A DNA stretch of 36,859 nucleotides from Nocardia testacea NBRC 100365 (GCF_000308775.1 NZ_BAGJ01000155.1:1-36859), one strand, 5' to 3'. Counted from the first letter of the stretch, positions 23,943 through 33,191 are shown. The notes: generated by a model from the letters alone, not told the origin. Numbers and translations: made by a program.

Positions 23943-25805
23943 GTGCCTCGGCGGACACTCGACTCGCTGGTGACCGAAGTCGCCGCGGAGCTGATGGGCG
24001 TCGATTCGGCGACCATGGTGTCGGCGACCGAGCAGGTGCTGGCCATGCTGATCGACTATTTCGATGTCGACTTCAGCTACCTGCGGCACAACGATCCCGC
24101 CAACCGATCCACGGTGCTGGTGGCCGAATGGCCGCCCCGCCAGGACGTGCCCGATCCGGATCCGCTCAAGATCGTGTATTTCGATCAGGCGGATTCGGTC
24201 TTCAAATCGCTCGAGCACGCCACCGAACCGTTCCTCATCCCCGCCAGCGCCGCCGATTACCAGCAGACCATCCATTCCGCGTCCGGACTGGGCGATATCA
24301 GCTCCGCGGCGGTACCGCTGGTGTCTCGGGGCCGGTCGACCGGTCTGCTCGGTTTCGTGAAGGTCGGCGACCGCGACTGGAGTACCCGGGAGTTGAACGT
24401 GCTCAAAGCCATCGCCACCCTGTTCGCGCAGTTGCAGGCCCGGGTGGAGGCCGAGGAGAAGCTCCGTTTCATCGCCCTGCACGACGACCTGACCGGTCTG
24501 GCCAACCGTCGCGCTCTGCTGGAGCATATGGAGCAGCGCCTGCAACCGGGCAGTCCCGGCCCGGTCGCGGCCTTCTTCCTCGACCTGGACCGGCTCAAGG
24601 CCCTCAACGACTTCCTCGGCCACACCGCCGGGGACAAGTTCATCCGGACTCTGTCCGAGCGGCTGCGCGACAATCTGGACCCCAACGATATGATCGCCCG
24701 CCTCGGCGGTGACGAGTTCGTGATCGTGCCCGCCAAACCCATGGACACCGTCGCCGCCGAATACGAGGCGACCCGGATCCAGGAACTGATCAGCCGCCGG
24801 GTCACCGTGGGCGGCGAGTCGGTGAGCCGGGGTGCCAGCGTCGGGGTGGCCGTCGGTATCCCCGGTGAGACCACCGTCTCCGACATCATGCGGCGCGCCG
24901 ACCACGCGCTGCTGTCGGCCAAATCCGGCGGCGGCAACGGGGTGGCCCTGTTCACCGACGCCATGCGAGCCCAGTTCGAACTCCAGGACGATGTGGAACT
25001 GAACCTGCGCAGCGCGGTGGCCGATGGATCGCTGATCCTGCATTACCAGCCCGAGGTGGACCTGCGCACCGGCCGGATCGTGGCCATGGAGGCGCTGGTC
25101 CGCTGGATGCATCCGACCCGCGGCCTGCTTCCGCCCGGGGCGTTCGTGACCGTGGCCGAGGCCACCAACCTCGCCGGTGAGCTGGGTCGCTGGGTGCTGC
25201 GTACCGCCTGCGCGCAGTTCGCGCAGTGGCGGCGGCAGGGCCTGGCCACGAATATGGTCATGCGGATCAATGTGTCCCCGGTACAGCTGGTGAGCCTGGA
25301 TTTCGTGGAGCGTATCGAGGACATCCTCCGGCATTTCGGCATCGACGGGAGCTCGATCTGCCTGGAGATCACCGAACATGTGGTGGTCCAGGATCTGGCG
25401 CGCACCCAGGTCACGCTGCGCGGGCTCAAACGGATGGGCGTCCAGATCGCCATCGACGATTTCGGTACCGGCTATTCTTCGCTCTCCCATCTCAAGGCGC
25501 TGCCGGTGGACGCGGTGAAGATCGACCGCGGCTTCGTGCAGCGCCTCGGCGCCAGTACCGACGATCTGGCCATTGTGAAGTCGATCATCGGGCTGGCCGG
25601 ATCGTTCGGTCTCGGGGTGGTCGGCGAGGGTGTCGAGACGCCGGTCGCGGCCCGCACCCTGGTCGGCCTGGGCTGCTATCGGGCGCAGGGTTTCCTCATC
25701 GCGCGTCCGCTGCCCGCCGACGAGGTCGGCGAACATCTGGCGCTGGGGCGCATTCCGCTGAACCTGGACCTGCCCCGCGTCGGCCGGGGCATGCCCGCCC
25801 CGTAG
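23943..25805 (+). CDS. GAF-GGDEF-EAL cyclic-di-GMP synthase/phosphodiesterase (Rv1354c type)
   Basis: A cytosolic bifunctional c-di-GMP enzyme of about 620 residues. Residues 1-170 form a GAF-like sensor (VDVDFSYLRHNDPANRSTVLVAEWPP). A GGDEF domain with an intact active site (RLGGDEFVIV, G255-F259) follows, then an EAL domain with EALVRW (E383), EITEHVV and DDFGTGYSSLSHLK, all needed for hydrolysis. Both catalytic sites therefore look active. I see no canonical RxxD inhibitory site before GGDEF. GTG 23943 has GGAG 6 bp upstream; GTG 23928 is an alternative. It closely resembles M. tuberculosis Rv1354c, which is also next to Rv1355c, so the pair is conserved between genera. Confidence 0.93.
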   Translation: MPRRTLDSLVTEVAAELMGVDSATMVSATEQVLAMLIDYFDVDFSYLRHNDPANRSTVLVAEWPPRQDVPDPDPLKIVYFDQADSVFKSLEHATEPFLIPASAADYQQTIHSASGLGDISSAAVPLVSRGRSTGLLGFVKVGDRDWSTRELNVLKAIATLFAQLQARVEAEEKLRFIALHDDLTGLANRRALLEHMEQRLQPGSPGPVAAFFLDLDRLKALNDFLGHTAGDKFIRTLSERLRDNLDPNDMIARLGGDEFVIVPAKPMDTVAAEYEATRIQELISRRVTVGGESVSRGASVGVAVGIPGETTVSDIMRRADHALLSAKSGGGNGVALFTDAMRAQFELQDDVELNLRSAVADGSLILHYQPEVDLRTGRIVAMEALVRWMHPTRGLLPPGAFVTVAEATNLAGELGRWVLRTACAQFAQWRRQGLATNMVMRINVSPVQLVSLDFVERIEDILRHFGIDGSSICLEITEHVVVQDLARTQVTLRGLKRMGVQIAIDDFGTGYSSLSHLKALPVDAVKIDRGFVQRLGASTDDLAIVKSIIGLAGSFGLGVVGEGVETPVAARTLVGLGCYRAQGFLIARPLPADEVGEHLALGRIPLNLDLPRVGRGMPAP

Positions 25806-25894
25806 CCTCGCGATGTCCAAATAACACGCGGCCTTCACCGCGAGTTCAACGCCCCGGTTCCGGTGGTAACCCGGCTGCCGCCACGATCGGCCAC

Positions 25895-27022
25895 GTGCGC
25901 ATCGTGCAACTGGCGAATTTCTACGGCCCGCGCTCGGGGGGCCTGCGTACCGCGCTGCACCATCTCGGTGCCGGCTACGTGGCCGCCGGCCACGAGGTCG
26001 TGCTCATCGTGCCCGGGCCGCGACCCACCGAAGAGGTCCTGCCGAGCGGCGCGCTGCGCATTACCCTGCCCGCGGTCGGGATCCCGTGGACGGGTGGCTA
26101 CCGGGCGGCCGACCCGCGGCGGGTCGCCGATGTCCTCGACGGCCTGCGGCCCGATGTACTGGAGGTGTCCGATCGGCTGACGCTGCGCGGTTTCGGCCGC
26201 TGGGCGCGGCGCCGGAACGTGGCCGGGGTGATGATCTCCCATGAGCGCCTCGACCGGCTGCTGGGGCAGATCATGCCGGCCCGGATCGCCCGGCACTGCG
26301 CCGATATCGCCAACCGGCACACCGCCGCCGAATACGACATGGTGGTGTGCACCAGCGAATTCGCGCGAGCCGAGTTCCGGCGGATCGGCGCACCGAATGT
26401 CGAAATGGTGCCGCTGGGCGTGGATCTGGACCTGTTCAGCCCGCACCGCCACGACGACGGCCTGCGGGCCCACCTCGGGGTCCCTGGGCAACCGCTGCTG
26501 GTGCACTGCGGCCGGCTGTCGGTGGAGAAACGCGCCGACCGCAGTATCGAAGCGCTCGCCGAACTACGCCGGGACGGGCTCGACGCGCGCCTGGTGGTCG
26601 CCGGTGACGGCCCGCGCCGGGACGCACTCGAACGCCGCGCGAAGCTGCTACCGGAGCTGCCGGGCGGCCTGCCCGCGGTGCATTTCACCGGGTTCCTCAG
26701 CGACCGTTCGGAGGTGGCGAGATTGCTGGCGACCGCGGATATCTCGCTGGCTCCCGGCCCGCACGAAACCTTCGGCCTGGCCGCGCTGGAGGCGCTGGCC
26801 GCGGGTACCCCGGTGGTCGCGAGCAGGTCCTCGGCACTGGCCGATATCGTCACCGCCGACTGTGGCGCGGTCGCCGCCGACGATCCGGCTGCCTTCGCGC
26901 ACGCGGTCACCGATGTACTGGCCCGCCCGGCCGCGCTCCGGCGCGGCGCGGCCCGGCGGCGAGCCGAGCAGTTCACCTGGCCCGCGGCCGTCTCGGGCAT
27001 GCTCGCGGTGCTGGACCGCTGA
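25895..27022 (+). CDS. GT4-family glycosyltransferase
   Basis: A retaining glycosyltransferase of 375 residues with the GT-B fold. The N-terminus has the acceptor-side pattern (RIVQLANFYGPRSGGLRTALHHLG). The donor-side domain has VPLGVDLDLFSP, VHCGRLSVEKRAD, DARLVVAGDGPRR and the EX7E motif in HETFGLAALEALAAGTPVV. GDP-mannose or UDP-sugar is likely, and mannolipid or glycolipid synthesis is a common use in this order, but donor and acceptor are not determined. GTG 25895 is chosen because the conserved first strand begins there. It lies 89 bp after the GGDEF-EAL gene and may belong to the same transcript. Confidence 0.92.
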   Translation: MRIVQLANFYGPRSGGLRTALHHLGAGYVAAGHEVVLIVPGPRPTEEVLPSGALRITLPAVGIPWTGGYRAADPRRVADVLDGLRPDVLEVSDRLTLRGFGRWARRRNVAGVMISHERLDRLLGQIMPARIARHCADIANRHTAAEYDMVVCTSEFARAEFRRIGAPNVEMVPLGVDLDLFSPHRHDDGLRAHLGVPGQPLLVHCGRLSVEKRADRSIEALAELRRDGLDARLVVAGDGPRRDALERRAKLLPELPGGLPAVHFTGFLSDRSEVARLLATADISLAPGPHETFGLAALEALAAGTPVVASRSSALADIVTADCGAVAADDPAAFAHAVTDVLARPAALRRGAARRRAEQFTWPAAVSGMLAVLDR

Positions 27023-27078
27023 TGCCGGTGTTGCGGCCGGGCCGGATCGCCCGCGCTACCAGGGAACCGCGCGAGGGG

Positions 27079-27573
27079 TCACAGCCGGCCGGGTAGCCGC
27101 CGGCTGCCCCGGAGGAGCTCGGTGACCAGTTCCGTGTAGCCGTCGATCATCTCGGCCAGCCGATGCCAGCGTTTACGTGCCTGATGGTCCCGGGTGCCGT
27201 CGATCTCCATCACCTGGTTGGCATCCACCCAGCTCCAAGCCATACGGTCGATCACGGTACCGAGCGTTTCGGTGTGGATCAGTACGTCACCGTCGCGAGG
27301 CGCCGACCATGCGATGATCCAGTCGTCGATGTCCTCGACCAGCTCCCGGCGGCGGTCGTCCACCTCGGCGACCGAACGCGCGTCCCGCAGGGTCGTCCGA
27401 TGGCCGTGCAGTAGGGCCAGAGCCCGGGCGGTGCGGAGTATGTCGTGGTCCTCGAACCGGTTGCCCTGGAAGCTGCACAGCAACTGGGTCGCCGTGGGCA
27501 GGTTCGGGGAGGCGGTGGGCGCCACTGTCCACGGATCAACCTCACCCGGCACCATCACACTCTGTTCAACCAT
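27079..27573 (-). CDS. DUF4254 domain protein
   Basis: A 164-residue mainly helical protein matching DUF4254: LLCSFQGNRFEDHDILRTARAL, EVDDRRRELVEDIDDWI, RMAWSWVDANQ and KRWHRLAEMIDGYTELVTELL. The function of the family is unknown; in other bacteria members sit near sugar-transfer genes. Here it converges on the GT4 glycosyltransferase gene, a suggestive but weak link. The ATG at 27573 (MVEQSVMVPGEVDPW) is preferred; the long open frame upstream has no family similarity. Confidence 0.82.
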   Translation of the reverse strand: MVEQSVMVPGEVDPWTVAPTASPNLPTATQLLCSFQGNRFEDHDILRTARALALLHGHRTTLRDARSVAEVDDRRRELVEDIDDWIIAWSAPRDGDVLIHTETLGTVIDRMAWSWVDANQVMEIDGTRDHQARKRWHRLAEMIDGYTELVTELLRGSRRLPGRL

Positions 27574-27604
27574 GATCGACTCTCGATTCGGTCGTATCGC
27601 ATAT

Positions 27605-27633
27605 CGGATATGTTTTTGTTCAGTCGATGACAA
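27605..27633 (-). promoter_or_regulatory. Candidate promoter of the DUF4254 gene
   Basis: On the minus strand TTGTCA (27633-27628), a 17-bp spacer and TATCCG (27610-27605) lie about 32 bp upstream of ATG 27573. The region around it is AT-rich for this genome. The -10 match is weak. Confidence 0.35.
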
Positions 27634-27966
27634 TAGCTGATAAACATAACTCCGAGTGGCGAAACGCACTATTGCGTTCGCTGATTCGAGACCATGAGGC
27701 ACACCATCTCTCATCGGGTCTGTGTCGTCGCGAAAGCGATCGACGTCTCCCGCGGCCGTAGACAGTGGCGGACCGACCGACTCGCCATGCAACCGGGCCC
27801 GAGGACTCTCGTCCCCGAGAGAAGGACCGTCGACCCTACTGCCGTGAGTGGTGAGCGAGTCCAATCGAAACGTCATCCCTTTACTCGAGAGAAGACATCC
27901 CGAAGAGCTCTTTCCATCCACTGAACCCACCCGCCGCGGGGAGAGCCCGCTGAGGAGATGAGCGTC

Positions 27967-28404
27967 ATGTCGGCATCAACGCATACCTCGCTCGAGACCC
28001 ATCCGGATATCGTCGCGTTACGCGAGCGCTATGACCACGCAGGCGGCCGACCCCCCGTTCAGATCGCCGACGGTCTGCTGATGCTTTCCGGATTATACGC
28101 AGCGGCATCGGCGTGGATCGTGGGCTTCGCCGGCCAGACGTCGCTGACGACATCCAATCTGATCTGCGGTATCGCGATCGCAGTGCTGGCATTGGCGTAC
28201 GGATCCGCATACGGACGCACCCACGGCATCGCGTTCGTCGCCCCGCTGCTCGGCGTCTGGCTGATCGTTTCCCCGTGGATCGTCTCCGGTGTCGATACCA
28301 CGGCCGGGATGATCTGGTCCAATGTCGTCGTCGGGGCTGCTGTGTGCGTGCTCGGCCTGGGCACTGTCGCACTGGCCATGAGCCGGCCCACCCGGACGCG
28401 GTAA
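27967..28404 (+). CDS. SPW-repeat integral membrane protein
   Basis: A 145-residue protein with four hydrophobic helices and the SPW repeat pattern: LYAAASAWIVGFAG in the first repeat and GVWLIVSPWIVSG in the second (Ser-Pro-Trp seen in the second). The function of the family is unknown. GAGGAG at 27952-27957 sits 9 bp before ATG 27967, which is preferred over ATG 27958. It is divergent from DUF4254, with a 390-bp region between that contains no convincing gene. Confidence 0.85.
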   Translation: MSASTHTSLETHPDIVALRERYDHAGGRPPVQIADGLLMLSGLYAAASAWIVGFAGQTSLTTSNLICGIAIAVLALAYGSAYGRTHGIAFVAPLLGVWLIVSPWIVSGVDTTAGMIWSNVVVGAAVCVLGLGTVALAMSRPTRTR

Positions 28405-28695
28405 CGGGGCCACCCGGACCCGGAGCAATGCGTTGCGACGTTCGACGCGCCGCTCTTGTGGCCATCGAGTGCGCCGGCGCCCACGGCGTCGGACTCGAGG
28501 CGCGACCGCGCAGAGCGGGGATCGTGCAGCCCGGCGACTATCGCCCGCCACAAATGTGGCCGTGAGCCGACCGACACTTCGCCCGTCGAGTCCAGCCCAG
28601 TGCCAAACCGGCTACGCGAGTACGGCATCCGTACCCGCACTGCTCGGAGCAGGGAATCAGTCCCCAGAATGAAGGCCGTTATTCGACCCGAACTG
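28405..28695. other. Intergenic region without recognised features
   Basis: Open frames here are short, overlap one another and lack family features or good start sites. No hairpin with terminator character was seen. Confidence 0.5.
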
Positions 28696-28768
28696 TGGAG
28701 CTAAGGGGAATCGAACCCCTGACCTTCTCGATGCGAACGAGACGCGCTACCAACTGCGCTATAGCCCC
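28696..28768 (-). tRNA. tRNA-Ala (anticodon CGC)
   Basis: The minus strand folds into a full cloverleaf: acceptor GGGGCTA/TAGCTCC with one G-U pair, D arm GCGC-AGTTGGTA-GCGC, anticodon stem TCTCG/CGAGA with loop TTCGCAT (anticodon CGC), and T arm AGGGG-TTCGATT-CCCCT. The discriminator base is A and CCA is not encoded. It reads the GCG alanine codon, common in this high-GC genome. Confidence 0.95.
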
Positions 28769-28891
28769 GTGCGGCTCGGTGAACCGCGCTGTGCCACTCT
28801 AGCAAACAGGGCTACCAGAATCCGAATCGGGGCCCTGAGCTGCGATTTCTTTCCACTCTGCGAGTGTCCGTGTGAGGGGACACGCTACCGG

Positions 28892-29911
28892 TCACGCCCC
28901 CGCGGCCCGGCGGATATCACCGCCGGTCGCCCGGTTGCGCACAGTCCGGGCGACGGACGCGTCATAGGCGTCCAGATGCTCGAACGCCGGATCTTCGTCG
29001 TCGGGTTCGAGCAGATGGGCGCGGCGACGCAGCGCGCGTGCGGTATCCCGGTCCATTCCGGGCCGGGCACTGCGTGGCGAGGCCGCTCCGGCGGCGGAGC
29101 CGTGGCCCGTGTCCTGGCCACGGCCGCTGAGCCGGGCACTGCGCCGCCGGCGGATCTCCTGTTCGATCCGGACCTGTTTGCGCAGATAACCCAGGTAGGT
29201 GACCAGGGACAGCGCGGTACCACCGCAGCCCCACCAGAAGATGGGCGCGACGGCGACCGCGAGGCCGCCGCACAGCACGGCACCGAGGACGAGAGCGACC
29301 ACGGCGCGCTGCCGGAAGGTATAGCGCGCAGCCCGGGCGATGGCGTCGGCTTCGGGGTCGTAACCACCGCGGCCACGGCGGGACGGCACGAAGTCCTCGT
29401 CGTCGTCCTCTAGTTCGGGATCCGGTGCCCGCATCGTCGCCCGTACCGGGGGGATACGCGCGGGAACGTTGCTCTCGGCGTGCTCGGCCGGCCGGATGTC
29501 CTCTTCGTAGTCCTCGTCGCGCTCGGATTCCTCGTCGTACCGGTCGTCGCCGGATTCGGTGTCGGGCGCGGCGCCGTCCGCCCCTGTCTCCGGCTCGGTG
29601 CCCCCGAGCCGCTCGGCGCCGACCTCGTCCGCTTGCTCCTCGTCAGCCGCGGTACCGTGCTCCTCGGCCGATGTGCTCATCGGATCCTCCGCATCATTGG
29701 CGTGGTGACGCTTTCGGTAAGGCCGCGTGGTCCGCTTCTTGCGGGCATGCCCACTTCCCTTACGCCGTTTGGAATCTCCACGATGCAGTACCCGCGTCGC
29801 CAGGGCCGTGTCGGTTGTCCGGCGGATTCTGGGATGCCGGTCGGCAAGGATAGGAAACAGGACGAAGACCCACAGCACGACCAGCCCGATCCACAGGATC
29901 GAATTCGGCAT
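28892..29911 (-). CDS. sepX: Divisome membrane protein SepX/GlpR
   Basis: A 339-residue membrane protein. The N-terminal helix MPNSILWIGLVVLWVFVLFPILADRHPRIRR is the SepX/GlpR signature. A long acidic, disordered linker (EDDDEDF, DEESERDEDYEEDI) follows, then two more hydrophobic helices (AVVALVLGAVLCGGLAVAVAP and WWGCGGTALSLVTYLGYL) and a basic C-terminal tail. SepX is needed for normal septation in Streptomyces, and the corynebacterial homologue GlpR is the membrane receptor of the gephyrin-like protein Glp. The glp gene is two genes upstream here. ATG 29911 has GGAGG 11 bp upstream and the conserved start. Confidence 0.9.
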   Translation of the reverse strand: MPNSILWIGLVVLWVFVLFPILADRHPRIRRTTDTALATRVLHRGDSKRRKGSGHARKKRTTRPYRKRHHANDAEDPMSTSAEEHGTAADEEQADEVGAERLGGTEPETGADGAAPDTESGDDRYDEESERDEDYEEDIRPAEHAESNVPARIPPVRATMRAPDPELEDDDEDFVPSRRGRGGYDPEADAIARAARYTFRQRAVVALVLGAVLCGGLAVAVAPIFWWGCGGTALSLVTYLGYLRKQVRIEQEIRRRRSARLSGRGQDTGHGSAAGAASPRSARPGMDRDTARALRRRAHLLEPDDEDPAFEHLDAYDASVARTVRNRATGGDIRRAAGA

Positions 29912-30174
29912 CGTCGTCAGCACCTCCGTCCCGCCTGGTCGTCGTCCGAGCCCCCGCCATCAACCGTGTGCGCCCCGACGCCGGAGTCCTTCCCCGCGGG
30001 TACGTCTCGCAGATCGTGGTACGAGCTCTCCACCGGTGGCACACGACGCACCACCGACGTCCGTAGGTTAATTCCGAGTAGGGGTTCGATACGGCAGGCG
30101 CGCCGTGCACATCCGCCACATGAGTCACATTTCCACCAAAGCCGGGTCCGGGCAGGCCGGTTTCCGGCGGCACG

Positions 30175-30825
30175 TCACCGCAGCGTCAACCGTCCTTCCC
30201 GCGCCAGCCGGTCGACCACTCGGCCGGACACCTCCTCCACCGTGATCCCGACCAGCAGATGATCGCGCCAGGCCCCGTCCACATCGAGATACCTACGCAG
30301 CAGCCCCTCTTCACGGAAACCCACATTGCGCAGGACCGCCTGACTCGCCGGATTCTCGGGCCGCACGGTCGCCTCCACCCGGTGCAGGCCCACCGGACCG
30401 AAACAGTGGTCGAGCCCCAGCGCCAACGCCGCGGTCGCCACACCCTGCCCGCCGAGATCCTTGGCCACCCAGTACCCGATCCACGCCGAACGCAGCGCGC
30501 CGCGCACGATATTGCCGACCGTCAGTTGCCCGCTGAACGCACCATCGACCTCGATCACCAGCGGAATCATCGCCCCGCGGCGCGCCTCGGCCTTCAGGCT
30601 CGACCACAGCGGCGGCCAGTTCGAGGCATGGTTGCGCGCGTCCCAGGTCCCACGGCCGGTGGGCTCCCACGGCTCCAGATGATTCTGGTCCCGCAACCTG
30701 ATCCGGCTCCAGGCCGCCGCGTCGCGCAATCGCACGGGACGCAACGTCACTTCGCCGGCGGACACCCGCACCGGACCGAGGTGCGCGGGCCACCCGGGAT
30801 GCTGGGTGGCCCGGAAAACGTTCAT
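30175..30825 (-). CDS. rimJ: GNAT acetyltransferase, RimJ/RimL type
   Basis: A 216-residue GNAT protein like Rv0995. Motif A is in YWVAKDLGGQGVATAALALGLDHCF and motif B in VGLHRVEATVRPENPASQAVLRNVGFREEG. RimJ-type enzymes acetylate N-terminal residues of ribosomal or other proteins. ATG 30825 is preferred, because the upstream GTG (30834) lies within the GTGGAG ribosome-binding site. It starts 12 bp after the glp stop, so it is in the galU-glp-rimJ operon. Its target is not known. Confidence 0.92.
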   Translation of the reverse strand: MNVFRATQHPGWPAHLGPVRVSAGEVTLRPVRLRDAAAWSRIRLRDQNHLEPWEPTGRGTWDARNHASNWPPLWSSLKAEARRGAMIPLVIEVDGAFSGQLTVGNIVRGALRSAWIGYWVAKDLGGQGVATAALALGLDHCFGPVGLHRVEATVRPENPASQAVLRNVGFREEGLLRRYLDVDGAWRDHLLVGITVEEVSGRVVDRLAREGRLTLR

Positions 30826-30837
30826 GGACTCCACTTT

Positions 30838-32097
30838 CTAGCCGCGCTGCGCCAGAAACGCGACCCGGACCTTGTCACCGGTGCGAATTTCGGTGTCGTC
30901 GGGCTCGACCACGATGAGACTGTTGGCCTCCGACATGGCGGCCAGCAGATGCGACGACGCCCCGGCGCTGTTGCCCAGTGGCTGCACCAGGTACTCACCG
31001 GTGGCCTCGTCCCGCATCAGCTGGGCACGCAGATACCCCTTGCGGCCCGCCATCGACTGGATGGGCGTTATGGTCCGCGCCCGCACGATCCGGCGCATCG
31101 GCTGCCGCCTTCCCAGCGCGATCCGGATCAGCGGCCGCACCATCACTTCGAAAACCACCAGGGCGCCCACCGGATTGGACGGCAGCAGGAAGGTGGGTAC
31201 CTCGTCGCGGCCGAGACGGCCGAACCCCTGCACCGAACCCGGATGCATCGCCACCCGGGCGATCTCCAGTTCACCGAGCCCCTCCAGCGCCTCGCACACC
31301 TGATCGGAGGCCCAGCCACCGACCGCGCCGGCGATCACCACCACTTCCGCGCGCACCAGCTGCCCCTCGACCACATCCCGGAGCCGGCGGGGGTCGGCAT
31401 CGACGATGCCGACCCGGTTCACATCCGCGCCGGCGTCGCGCGCGGCGGCGGCCAGAGCGTAGGAGTTCACGTCGTAGACCTGTCCGGGTCCGGGCGCTCG
31501 GTCGATATCGACCAGCTCCTCGCCGATCGAGATCACCGACAGCCGCGGGCGCGGATGGACCAGCACCTTGTCCTGGCCCACCGCCGCCAGCAGACCCACC
31601 TGCGCGGGACCGATGATCGTGCCGGCGTGCACCGCGACGTCCCCGGGCTGCACATCGTCGCCGGCCCGGCGCACATAGTCGCCCGACCGCACCGGTTCGT
31701 AGACCTTGAGCCGGCCCCGGCCGCCGTCGGTGAAATCCAGTGGCAGCACCGCGTCGGCGAGGGTGGGCAGCGGCGCACCGGTCGCGACCCGGACGGTCTG
31801 CCGGGGCTGCAGCCGGATCGGCTGCCGCGAGCCGGCGAGTACCTCGCCGACCACCGGCAGCGTCAGGTCCACCAGTTCACCGTCCTCGTCGCGGATCTCG
31901 GCCCCGGCGGACGCGACATCCACACTGCGCACGGCATAGCCGTCGATGGCGGCCTGATCGAAGCCGGGCAGTGGTCGCTCGGTCACCACGTCCTCGGCGC
32001 ACAGCAGGCCCTGGGCCTCGGAGATCGCGACGCGCACGGGCCGCGGCGCGACGGCCGCGGCGGTCACCTTGATCTGCTGATCCTCAACAGAGCGCAT
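30838..32097 (-). CDS. glp: Gephyrin/MoeA-like divisome protein Glp
   Basis: A 419-residue MoeA-fold protein with recognisable PLPGFDQAAIDGYAVRS, RRAGDDV and LPSNPVGALVVFEV elements. Key parts of the molybdotransferase site are altered: the usual GGVSxGxxD loop reads GAVGGWASD, the PGNP motif reads PSNP, and FDNSAMDGYA reads FDQAAIDGYA. In corynebacteria this MoeA relative (Glp) binds FtsZ and the membrane protein GlpR and works in cell division. The nearby sepX/glpR supports that role. Residual molybdenum-cofactor activity cannot be excluded. It starts 36 bp after the galU stop. Confidence 0.88.
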   Translation of the reverse strand: MRSVEDQQIKVTAAAVAPRPVRVAISEAQGLLCAEDVVTERPLPGFDQAAIDGYAVRSVDVASAGAEIRDEDGELVDLTLPVVGEVLAGSRQPIRLQPRQTVRVATGAPLPTLADAVLPLDFTDGGRGRLKVYEPVRSGDYVRRAGDDVQPGDVAVHAGTIIGPAQVGLLAAVGQDKVLVHPRPRLSVISIGEELVDIDRAPGPGQVYDVNSYALAAAARDAGADVNRVGIVDADPRRLRDVVEGQLVRAEVVVIAGAVGGWASDQVCEALEGLGELEIARVAMHPGSVQGFGRLGRDEVPTFLLPSNPVGALVVFEVMVRPLIRIALGRRQPMRRIVRARTITPIQSMAGRKGYLRAQLMRDEATGEYLVQPLGNSAGASSHLLAAMSEANSLIVVEPDDTEIRTGDKVRVAFLAQRG

Positions 32098-32133
32098 CCA
32101 GCCCTTCCCGATGTCCTCGCCCCGCAGGCGATC

Positions 32134-33099
32134 TCATTCGTCCGCGGTGAGTTGCGGGTTCCACTCCGGACTCAGCCGGTGCTGGAGCCACTCGCGCAGC
32201 GCGGGACCGTATTCCTCGCGCTCCAGTGCGAAATCCACCGCAGCACGAAGATAGCCGCCCGGGTTACCCAGATCGTGGCGCGACCCACGGTGGACGACGA
32301 CATGGACCGGATGGCCCTCCTCGATGAGCAACGAGATCGCGTCGGTGAGTTGCAGTTCCCCGCCGGCGCCGGGTCCGATGCGGCGCAGGGCGTCGAAGAT
32401 CGCGCGATCGAGCAGGTAGCGCCCGGCGGCGGCGTAGGTGGAGGGTGCCTCGGCCAGGCCCGGCTTCTCCACCATGCCCTTGACGCGCAGCACATTCGGG
32501 TTGACCGCGTCGGGTACCGGGGCCACGTCGAATACCCCGTAGGCGCTGACCTGGTCCTTGGGCACATCGATCGCGCACAGCACGGAACCACCGCGTTTAC
32601 GGCGCACCCGGTTCATCACATCGAGCACTCCGCACGGCAACACCAGGTCATCGGGCAGCAGTACCGCGATGGCGTTCTCGTCGGAATCGAGCACCGATTC
32701 GGCCTGGGCCACCGCGTGACCGAGGCCGAGCGGTTCCTCCTGCACCACCGAGGTCACATCGAGCAGGCCCGGCGCCTTGCGCACCTTCTCCAGCAGCTGG
32801 AACTTCCCGCGCTCGGCGAGGGTGCTCTCCAGCACCAGATCCTCCACGAAATGCGCGACCACCCCGTCCTTGCCCGGCGAGGTCACGATCACCAGTCGAC
32901 TGGCCCCGGATTCGGCCGCCTCACTGGCCACCAGCTCGATCCCGGGGGTATCGACCACCGGCAACAGTTCTTTGGGGACCGTCTTGGTCGCGGGCAGAAA
33001 CCTCGTTCCCAGCCCGGCCGCGGGCACGACGGCCGTCCGGAAGCCCGGTTCCGGCGCGGAGGCGCCCTCGCTGCCCTGTTCTGCGGCCTTTTCTGTCAT
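32134..33099 (-). CDS. galU: UTP-glucose-1-phosphate uridylyltransferase GalU
   Basis: GalU makes UDP-glucose from UTP and glucose 1-phosphate for cell-envelope polysaccharides and trehalose. The nucleotide-binding motif VVPAAGLGTRFLPATKTVPKE is at the N-terminus. EEPLGLGHAVAQAE, LLPDDL, VEKPGLAEAPS and GGELQLTDAI follow, all as in the family. ATG 33099 is taken; GTG 33105 is 2 codons upstream. It is first in the minus-strand run galU-glp-rimJ and divergent from the 5-FCL gene, with 92 bp between, as in Rv0992c-Rv0995. Confidence 0.96.
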   Translation of the reverse strand: MTEKAAEQGSEGASAPEPGFRTAVVPAAGLGTRFLPATKTVPKELLPVVDTPGIELVASEAAESGASRLVIVTSPGKDGVVAHFVEDLVLESTLAERGKFQLLEKVRKAPGLLDVTSVVQEEPLGLGHAVAQAESVLDSDENAIAVLLPDDLVLPCGVLDVMNRVRRKRGGSVLCAIDVPKDQVSAYGVFDVAPVPDAVNPNVLRVKGMVEKPGLAEAPSTYAAAGRYLLDRAIFDALRRIGPGAGGELQLTDAISLLIEEGHPVHVVVHRGSRHDLGNPGGYLRAAVDFALEREEYGPALREWLQHRLSPEWNPQLTADE

Positions 33100-33191
33100 A
33101 TACACACCCTATCCACCCGGAGTGCCGCCCAAACGGCTGTCCACCGGCTCGCCGCGGACTTTCGCGACGGAACCGGTACCGATGAGAGCCT

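Noticed and set aside
27574..27930. N-terminal extension of the DUF4254 frame to 27930
   Set aside because: The extension has no similarity to the family and passes through an AT-rich region with a candidate promoter; the conserved protein begins at 27573.
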